Part shown: positions 33,508 to 40,057 of the stretch, piece by piece
Position numbering within the stretch: the first letter of the stretch is position 1
Layout: every line of letters begins with the position of its first letter
Origin: Lutibacter sp.
GTDB taxonomy: Bacteria; Bacteroidota; Bacteroidia; Flavobacteriales; Flavobacteriaceae
Direction of reading: 5' to 3'
Assembly (NCBI RefSeq): GCF_013139515.1
Contig: NZ_WTAR01000011.1
Coordinates: forward strand, 1-40,057
Length of the DNA stretch: 40,057 bases
Notes under the pieces: model-generated
Seen by the model: the letters and a program-made list of their open reading frames with translations, nothing else
Told to the model about the DNA's origin: nothing
Database searches by the model: none
Made by a program: the position numbers and the translations under genes

Positions 33508-36500
33508 ATGAAAAACAATTACTCAACTCCAAAAAAAAATCGGGTAACATTAAAAGAAACATTACTTATATTATTAGTAGTAGTAGGTGGTGTGTTTTTT
33601 AATGGTGAAGTTTATTCTCAAAACTGTTCAGTAAATGCAGATATTGATAAAACAATATGTGAAAATGAAGCATTTATATTAAATGGTACAGTTAACGGTT
33701 TAAGCACATCAATGCTTTGGCAACAAGTTTCAGGACCATCAGTTGTTATTAGCAATCCTACTATTCCAATAACTACAGTTTTAGGAGCTGTAGGTGGAAG
33801 TTCATATACTTTTAAAATAACTGCAGAATGTACGGTTGGCGGAACTTCACTTGAAGATTTTGTAACCTTTACAGTTGACCCAATTGGAACGGCAAATGCA
33901 GGAACTGATATTGAAGGTTGTCCAGGCACCTATTCTTTATCTGGAAATGCAATTGTAAACCCTGGAGATGCTGGTTTGTGGACAGCATCAGGAAGTTCAG
34001 GTGTAGTTATTGATTCCCCAACATCTCCAACTTCAACAGTAACCTTACCAGCTAATTCAACAGGAACTTCTACATTAACTTGGACAATTTCAAATCCAAA
34101 CGGATGTAGTTCTACAGATACAGTTGAAGTAACAAATTACGGTGGAGAAATTGTAGCAGATGCTGGAACTGATCAAACTTTATCAGAATGTTATACTTCA
34201 ACACAATCAACAACATTAAATGGTTCTATAGGTGGTAACGGTACAGGAACACAAATTGGAATTTGGTCTTTTGTAACGGGTCCAAGTGTACCAACTATAG
34301 TTTCACCAAATAGTTTAAACACATCTGTTACAGGATTAATCGAAGGAACTTATGTCTTTAGATGGACTGTTTCTGGTCCTTGTGCTGTTGGTTCGGATAC
34401 AGTTTCAATAATTGTACCTGCAGCAACTCAAGATATTACCAATGCAAATATATCTAATCAACGTTTTTGTAGTGGTGTAACTGCTACAACTTTTGTTGGA
34501 ACTACACCGAGTTTTGCTGGTGAAACAGTTTTATGGACACAAACAGGAGGTCCAGCAGGAGTTGTAATATCAGACCCAACAAGCCCAACAACACAAATTA
34601 CAGGTTTAGATGGTTCAAGTACTTATACTTTTAGATATACAATAACAGGTGGACCAATAAATCCGGGTTGTTCTTCAAGTGATACAGCAACTATAGCATA
34701 TTTAAATGATCCTGTTACAGTTAGTTTAGGACCAGATATTATTCAACCAGTTGATGATACAACAGTTGCAATTCCTGTTACCTATTCGGGTGGAAATAAT
34801 TCTAAGTATAGTATTATTAGTGGACCAACTACAACAGGTTATCAAAACTTTTCAGGAAGCACTTTAAATTTAAATTTAACAGAACAGGGTACTTATACTA
34901 TTAGGGTTGTTAGACAAACTACAGGAAATATTTTAACAGATTGTGGAACAGCTTCAGATGATATTAATGTAACAATTTCTTTATCACCAACCGATGCAAA
35001 TGCAGGAACAGATGTTACGTTACTTTGTGATGTGACTACAACAGGTTTGGCAGGTAATATACCTACGCAAGGTGTTGGTTTTTGGTCGCAAATGAGCGGT
35101 CCTTCAACAGCTGCTTTTTCTGATCAAACAATAAATAATCCTACAGTTTCTGGATTAGTTCCAGGAGTTTATACATTTAGATGGAGTATTACAGGAGGTC
35201 CGGCAGGAACAGATACTTTTGATGATATGCAAGTATTTGTAGGTGCAACAATAGTGCTTCCAGCGAATTCTGCAGGGGCTGACAATACTGTTTGTTTTGG
35301 TTCTTATAACTTAGAAGCTAGTCCTCTTTCAGCAGGTGAAAATGGATTATGGACTGTTTCACCTATTGCAGGAGTTATTTTTTCTGATAATACAAGTGAA
35401 ACAGCTGTAGTTTCTGGATTAACATTATCAACAGTTTATACATTTACATGGACAGTTTCTAATATTTGTGGAAGTGCTTCAGATGATGTAATTATAACAA
35501 CAACACCAGTTGAAGGACCATCCGTAGCAGATGCAGGAGCAGAACAATGTTTAGCAACAGGTGCTTTAGTAACATTAAATGCAACAATTCCAGTAGTTGG
35601 TGTTGGTAATTGGTCTTTAGTTACTGGCCCAAACACACCTACAATTACTGATCCTAGTTTAGTTTCTACAACTGTAACAGGAACCATAAATGGTACTTAT
35701 GAATTTTTATGGACAGTTTCAGGGTTTGGTTGTGATCCAACAACAGATACAGTATTAATTACAATTGCTGATAGTCCTACCGCAAACGCAGGTGATGCTA
35801 GTGGAAATGAAAGTACAGGAGTTTGTGGACCAACAGCAATAATGAATGCTACAGCAGTTGCTGTAGGTTCTGGATTAACAGGAGCTTGGGTACAAGTTTC
35901 TGGAAATGGAGGATGGACAGTTGATGATGTTAATAGTCCAACAGCTACGTTTTCAAATTTAGCAATTGGTAATTACGAATTTCAATGGTTAGTTTCTGGT
36001 GGTGGAATTTGTTCTTCTAGTTCTGATAATGTAACATTTACAGTAAATTACGCTCCAACAGTAGCAGCTGCCGGAGGTGATCAAATTATTTGCGACATAA
36101 GTACAGCAACTTTAGCTGCAAATACTATAACAGATGGTATTGGTGTTTGGACAATTTTATCAGGTGCGCCAAACAATCCAACAATAACAAATCCAAATAA
36201 CCCAACTACAACCATTACAGGTTTGGTAACGGGAACATATACTTTAAGATGGACAAGTACTTATGGTGCAAATTGTTCTCCAAGTTTTGACGATGTAATA
36301 CTACAGGTTTCTGCACCAGTAAGTGCAGGTGCTGATCAAAATTTATGTGCAGCAGTTAATATATTTTTACAAGGAAATGAAGATTCTTCAGGAACATGGT
36401 CATTATTTTCTTCAACCGGAGGACCTGTACCCGTAATTACTACTACCGCTTCAAATACTGCAGCGGCAACTGTTACTCCAGGCTTTGATTATGTATTTCA

Positions 36501-39500
36501 ATATACAAGTAATATAGCTTTTGGTTGTCCATCAACTTCAGATACAATGAACGTTGTAAATAGTGCTTTACCTTTAACACCGGATGCAGGTTCTGATCAA
36601 GATATTTGTACTGATGGAGGTAATGCTGTTACAATGGCAGGAAATGGAATTATTGGAGATGGAGTTTGGACACAAGTAAGTGGGCCAAACACTTCAACTA
36701 TTGTTGATAATACAAATCCAAATACAGTAGTAAACAATCTTATTGAAGGGTTATATATTTTTGAATGGAATACAGGTTCAGGTAATTGTGGTAGTTTTAG
36801 CGATGTAGTTAGAATAAATGCTTACGATCCGCCTAGCACAGCTGTTGCAGGTGTTTTACAAGGTTCAGCTTGTCAGTTAAGCGCGCAATTAGATGCAGAT
36901 GTACCAGTAAAAGGAATAGGTATTTGGACATTAACAACCGATCCTTCAGGAGGAAGTGGTATTGTAATTGATAGTCCAAATAATCCAAAATCTACATTAA
37001 CTATTGCAGGTCCTTCTTCACTTCCTTTAGGAACATATACATTTACATGGACAGTTGCTAATGGCCCAATTTGTGCCGTTAGTGTTGATACTGTAGATTT
37101 AGTTTTTACTGCTGGCCCACCATCGCCTGCAAATGCAGGTCCAGATCAAGATTTGTGTGATGCAACTTCAGTAGTAATGAATGGAAATATTATTAATCCA
37201 GGAATAGGAACTTGGTCTCAAGTAACGGGTCCTAATACTGGAATTATAGCAGACACACATGATCAATCAACTATTATTTCAGGCTTAATTGCCGGGACTT
37301 ATGAATTTATGTGGTCAAGTAATAACGGCGGATGTACTTTAGATGACACTGTTGAAATTAAAATAACAAATTTAGGCGCGCCAGCAAATGCTGGGCCAGA
37401 CCAAACATTGGCTCAATTTGATACTATTAATTTAGGTGCTACTGCAGCTACACCTTTAATAGGGGAATGGTTATTTGTTTCAGGCCCAACTACACCTATT
37501 ATTATAGATGTTAACGATCCAAATACAGCAATTGCAGGAACTGTACCAGGTGTTTATGAATTTACTTGGTCTATTGCTAATGGTGTTTGTGCTACACAAG
37601 CAGATAATGTAATTATTACAATTATACCTGTAACAGATTTAAGTTTAACTAAATCAGTAAATAATTCAACTCCAAATGTTGGCAGCACTATAACTTTTAC
37701 AGTTGCAGTAACTAATAGTGGCGGAAATGATGCAACAGGAATTGCAGTTAAAGATAACTTACCAATTGGGTATAGTGTTGTTTCAGGTTCAATTTCTAAT
37801 GGAGGTATTTATAATTCAGGAGGTCATTTAATAGATTGGTCAGGTATTAACTTATTAAATGGTAATTCAACAAATTTAACATATCAAGTTACAGTAAATG
37901 CTGCAACTGGAGCTGTTGATGAGTATTTAAATTCAGTAGAAATATTTTCTTTTGATCAAATAGATACAGATTCAACACCAAATAATGATATACCTTCGGA
38001 AGATGATCAAGATACTGAAGTAACTTCACCAACACCTATTGTTAATATTGCATTAAATAAAACAATTAATAATACAACACCGCTTATAGGTTCAAATGTT
38101 GTTTTCACAATTACAGTTAGTAATTCAGGACCAAGTAATGCTACTGGAGTTCAAACTGTAGATCAATTACCTACAGGTTATTCTTATATAGGGCATTCGG
38201 CTTCATCAGGAACTTATAGTAATATTACTGGTTTATGGAATATAGGAGCTGTAACAGTAGGAAATAATGAAACTTTAGAAATTACTGCAAGTGTTAATGC
38301 TTCAGGTAATTATACAAATGGTGCTGAAATTACTGCAACAACTGAAACAGATTCAAATTCTACACCAAATAATGATATACCTTCGGAAGATGATCAAGAT
38401 TCAGTTTCAAGTACACCAGTACCAGTTATTGATTTATCTTTAGCTAAGGTAGTAGATAATGGAGTTCCGAATGTAGGGGATGCTGTTGTTTTCACTGTTA
38501 CAGTTTTAAACAGTGGGCCAAGTACAGCAACAGATATAGATGTTTATGATTTATTACCATCGGGATACAGTTATGTAAGTTCGGTAGGCACAGTAGGTTC
38601 TTATGTTAATATTACGGGTTCTTGGGTAATAGCGAGTTTATTATCAGGAAACACAGAGACATTAGCTATTACAGCAACAGTGAATGCTACAGGCGACTAC
38701 ACGAATATAGCAGAGATTGTCTCGGTAAATGAGACAGATTCAGATTCATTACCAGGGAATAATGATATTTCAGAAGACGATCAAGACGAGGCAACAACAG
38801 TTCCAACACCAATAGCAGATTTAGTAACTACAAAAACGGTAGACAATGCAACACCAAATGTTGGAGATACGGTAACGTATACCATTACGGTTGTAAATAA
38901 CGGTCCAAGTATAGCAACAGATGTTAGTTTAACAGATGCTTTACCAGTAGGAGTTACGTATGCTAGTTATACCGCAACAGGCGGAACTATAAACACGTAT
39001 GCATCAAATGTTTGGACAATAGGAGAACTTGCCAATGCAAGTTCTGCAACGATCACAATAAGTGCTACGGTTGATACAGGCGAAGCAGGAAATACGATAG
39101 TTAATACAGCTACAGCAGCCACAGGAAATGAAACAGATCCAGTAGCACAAGCTGATCCAACGGCAAGTATAACGGTAACAAGTTCAGATTTATCCTTATT
39201 AAAAGTCGTAGATAATTCGACACCAAATGTAGGAGATACTGTAACATTTACGTTAACGTTATTAAACAGTGGTCCAAGTACCGCAACCAATATTAGTATT
39301 GATGAAAGCTTACCTTCAGGATATAGCTATGTAAGCCATGTGGCAAGTGGAGGAAATACATACGATACAGTGACAGAGCTTTGGAATATTTCAAGTATGT
39401 CATCTGGAAGCTTTGTAACTTTAACCATCACAGCAACTGTAAATGTCACAGGAGATTACACCAATGTAGCAGAAGTTGTATCAGTAGATCAAGAAGATAT

Positions 39501-40057
39501 AGATTCTACACCAAATAATGGCGTTTTATCAGAAGATGATCAAGCCGCAGCAACTACCATTCCAGTAGGAATTACAGATTTAGTAACTACGAAAACGGTA
39601 GACAATGCAACACCAAATGAAGGCGATACAGTAACCTATACACTTACGGTTGTAAATAACGGTCCAAGTGCAGCAACAAGTGTTAGTTTAACAGACAATT
39701 TACCAGCAGGAGTTACGTATGTTAGTCATACCGCAATAGGTGGAACAGTAAATACATATGCAACAGGTGTGTGGACTATAGGAACACTACCAAGTGGAAG
39801 TTCATCAACCATTACGATAAGTGCGATTGTTGATGCAGGTACAGGAGGAAATATAATTATCAATACAGCTATTACAGCTACAGGTAATGAAACAGACCCA
39901 ACACCACAAGCAGACCCAACAGCAACGATCACGGTAACGAGTTCAGATTTAGTAACGGTAAAAACGGTTAGTGATACCACCCCAGATGAGGGCGCTACGA
40001 TTGTTTATACGCTAACGGTAACAAATAATGGTTCAAGTGATGCCACAGGTGTTATTT
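33508..40057 (+). CDS. Giant exported repeat protein (PKD/SprB-like and DUF11 repeats), 3' end outside window
   Basis: An open frame runs from ATG 33508 to the window edge, at least 2,183 residues, with no stop. A long N-region and hydrophobic segment (ETLLILLVVVGGVFF, ending EVYSQ at about residue 38) form a signal peptide. Residues 40-1376 hold about fifteen Ig/PKD-type repeats resembling those of SprB-like gliding adhesins, each starting like DAGTDQ or NAGPDQ and containing WT or FRW strands. From residue 1377 follow DUF11 repeats starting at 37636, 38044, 38431, 38818, 39187, 39577 and 39946. Such proteins usually end in a type IX secretion C-terminal signal, which would lie outside the window. 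The likely role is a cell-surface adhesin or stalk. Confidence 0.92.
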   Translation, partial: MKNNYSTPKKNRVTLKETLLILLVVVGGVFFNGEVYSQNCSVNADIDKTICENEAFILNGTVNGLSTSMLWQQVSGPSVVISNPTIPITTVLGAVGGSSYTFKITAECTVGGTSLEDFVTFTVDPIGTANAGTDIEGCPGTYSLSGNAIVNPGDAGLWTASGSSGVVIDSPTSPTSTVTLPANSTGTSTLTWTISNPNGCSSTDTVEVTNYGGEIVADAGTDQTLSECYTSTQSTTLNGSIGGNGTGTQIGIWSFVTGPSVPTIVSPNSLNTSVTGLIEGTYVFRWTVSGPCAVGSDTVSIIVPAATQDITNANISNQRFCSGVTATTFVGTTPSFAGETVLWTQTGGPAGVVISDPTSPTTQITGLDGSSTYTFRYTITGGPINPGCSSSDTATIAYLNDPVTVSLGPDIIQPVDDTTVAIPVTYSGGNNSKYSIISGPTTTGYQNFSGSTLNLNLTEQGTYTIRVVRQTTGNILTDCGTASDDINVTISLSPTDANAGTDVTLLCDVTTTGLAGNIPTQGVGFWSQMSGPSTAAFSDQTINNPTVSGLVPGVYTFRWSITGGPAGTDTFDDMQVFVGATIVLPANSAGADNTVCFGSYNLEASPLSAGENGLWTVSPIAGVIFSDNTSETAVVSGLTLSTVYTFTWTVSNICGSASDDVIITTTPVEGPSVADAGAEQCLATGALVTLNATIPVVGVGNWSLVTGPNTPTITDPSLVSTTVTGTINGTYEFLWTVSGFGCDPTTDTVLITIADSPTANAGDASGNESTGVCGPTAIMNATAVAVGSGLTGAWVQVSGNGGWTVDDVNSPTATFSNLAIGNYEFQWLVSGGGICSSSSDNVTFTVNYAPTVAAAGGDQIICDISTATLAANTITDGIGVWTILSGAPNNPTITNPNNPTTTITGLVTGTYTLRWTSTYGANCSPSFDDVILQVSAPVSAGADQNLCAAVNIFLQGNEDSSGTWSLFSSTGGPVPVITTTASNTAAATVTPGFDYVFQYTSNIAFGCPSTSDTMNVVNSALPLTPDAGSDQDICTDGGNAVTMAGNGIIGDGVWTQVSGPNTSTIVDNTNPNTVVNNLIEGLYIFEWNTGSGNCGSFSDVVRINAYDPPSTAVAGVLQGSACQLSAQLDADVPVKGIGIWTLTTDPSGGSGIVIDSPNNPKSTLTIAGPSSLPLGTYTFTWTVANGPICAVSVDTVDLVFTAGPPSPANAGPDQDLCDATSVVMNGNIINPGIGTWSQVTGPNTGIIADTHDQSTIISGLIAGTYEFMWSSNNGGCTLDDTVEIKITNLGAPANAGPDQTLAQFDTINLGATAATPLIGEWLFVSGPTTPIIIDVNDPNTAIAGTVPGVYEFTWSIANGVCATQADNVIITIIPVTDLSLTKSVNNSTPNVGSTITFTVAVTNSGGNDATGIAVKDNLPIGYSVVSGSISNGGIYNSGGHLIDWSGINLLNGNSTNLTYQVTVNAATGAVDEYLNSVEIFSFDQIDTDSTPNNDIPSEDDQDTEVTSPTPIVNIALNKTINNTTPLIGSNVVFTITVSNSGPSNATGVQTVDQLPTGYSYIGHSASSGTYSNITGLWNIGAVTVGNNETLEITASVNASGNYTNGAEITATTETDSNSTPNNDIPSEDDQDSVSSTPVPVIDLSLAKVVDNGVPNVGDAVVFTVTVLNSGPSTATDIDVYDLLPSGYSYVSSVGTVGSYVNITGSWVIASLLSGNTETLAITATVNATGDYTNIAEIVSVNETDSDSLPGNNDISEDDQDEATTVPTPIADLVTTKTVDNATPNVGDTVTYTITVVNNGPSIATDVSLTDALPVGVTYASYTATGGTINTYASNVWTIGELANASSATITISATVDTGEAGNTIVNTATAATGNETDPVAQADPTASITVTSSDLSLLKVVDNSTPNVGDTVTFTLTLLNSGPSTATNISIDESLPSGYSYVSHVASGGNTYDTVTELWNISSMSSGSFVTLTITATVNVTGDYTNVAEVVSVDQEDIDSTPNNGVLSEDDQAAATTIPVGITDLVTTKTVDNATPNEGDTVTYTLTVVNNGPSAATSVSLTDNLPAGVTYVSHTAIGGTVNTYATGVWTIGTLPSGSSSTITISAIVDAGTGGNIIINTAITATGNETDPTPQADPTATITVTSSDLVTVKTVSDTTPDEGATIVYTLTVTNNGSSDATGVI
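37975..38013 (+). repeat. 39-bp exact direct repeat, copy 1
   Basis: The segment coding for TPNNDIPSEDDQD at the end of DUF11 unit 1 is identical to 38362-38400 at the end of unit 2. It is an acidic linker, possibly calcium-binding. Surrounding DNA of the two units has diverged, so this piece was recently copied or is kept by gene conversion. Confidence 0.8.
38362..38400 (+). repeat. 39-bp exact direct repeat, copy 2
   Basis: Second copy of the acidic linker sequence at 37975-38013, identical over all 39 bp and in the same codon frame, at the end of DUF11 unit 2. Confidence 0.8.

Larger units (their letters stand above)
37636..40057 (+). repeat. Array of DUF11 repeats within the giant gene
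   Basis: Seven units are visible, of 408, 387, 387, 369, 390 and 369 bp plus a partial one. Units 1, 2, 3 and 5 are one type (LPSGYSYVS; ending in STPNN and SEDDQ). Units 4 and 6 are another type (LPVGVTYAS or LPAGVTYVS; ending ATGNETDP). Unit 7 begins like the second type (SDLVTVKTV). Units 4 and 6 are close copies at DNA level, 759 bp apart. Confidence 0.88.

Noticed and set aside
33618..33929. Antisense open frame against the giant repeat gene (likewise 35436-35687, 38967-39290 and 39726-39980)
   Set aside because: They are shadows of the Thr/Val-rich repeat coding sequence on the plus strand, which is continuously open and has a signal peptide and recognised domains.
37636..40057. Regular repeats that could suggest a CRISPR array or satellite
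   Set aside because: Units are 369-408 bp, in frame and encode DUF11 domains; no short repeat-spacer pattern exists.

Overview
The window reads as a chromosomal segment of an AT-rich member of the Bacteroidota, most likely a marine-type Flavobacteriaceae. The basis is Bacteroidota-type promoters (TTTG, about 19 bp, then TAnnTTTG), the acpP-fabF-rnc-IPExxxVDY-pyk gene order, the viroplasmin-type RNase H, lipoproteins with short flavobacterial signal peptides, and a giant surface protein of the kind exported by type IX secretion. Genus cannot be fixed from the sequence alone. I saw no rRNA, tRNA, CRISPR array or transposase, and no gene-free stretch longer than 300 bp (the longest gaps are about 150-185 bp).

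Left part (1-8.0 kb) is mostly housekeeping. It holds the tail of an unknown gene, a minus-strand pair (exported LD-carboxypeptidase, YraN), then plus-strand methionyl-tRNA synthetase, an exported unknown protein and Tex, closed by a bidirectional terminator facing a short SSB. metG carries an in-frame palindromic repeat that adds about 28 residues between two domains. At 8.1-9.1 kb a near-consensus promoter drives a NUMOD4/HNH-like gene and a small zinc-ribbon gene.

From 9.1 to 14.1 kb lie an exported alkaline phosphatase (minus), and a plus-strand pair of M28 peptidase with membrane domain and DUF2891 lipoprotein. From 14.1 to 18.4 kb is the minus-strand operon acpP-fabF-rnc-IPExxxVDY-pyk (fatty acid synthesis, RNA processing, glycolysis). 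purN and an RNase H overlap at 18.5-19.7 kb. Then come a small lipoprotein, an M43-like metalloprotease lipoprotein with its own promoter and terminator, and sufS with a perfect palindrome over its probable transcription start.

From 22.8 to 30.9 kb is a minus-strand drug-efflux operon like E. coli cecR-ybhGFSR: TetR regulator, TolC-type outer-membrane channel, HlyD-type lipoprotein adaptor, two small genes of unknown function (a four-helix membrane protein and a lipoprotein with a Cys/Met/His-rich motif), two ABC ATPases and two ABC-2 permeases. The tetR promoter contains two tandem palindromes that look like autoregulatory operators. Palindromic repeats have accumulated between the two permease genes, and a truncated, frameshifted DUF2141 pseudogene lies at the downstream end.

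From 31.0 kb to the right edge are a divergent serine hydrolase of the beta-lactamase fold, a membrane LytTR regulator with a TTG start, and the first 2,183 codons of a giant exported repeat protein: about fifteen PKD/SprB-like repeats followed by at least seven DUF11 repeats. The later DUF11 repeats alternate between two types and have different codon use from the earlier ones.
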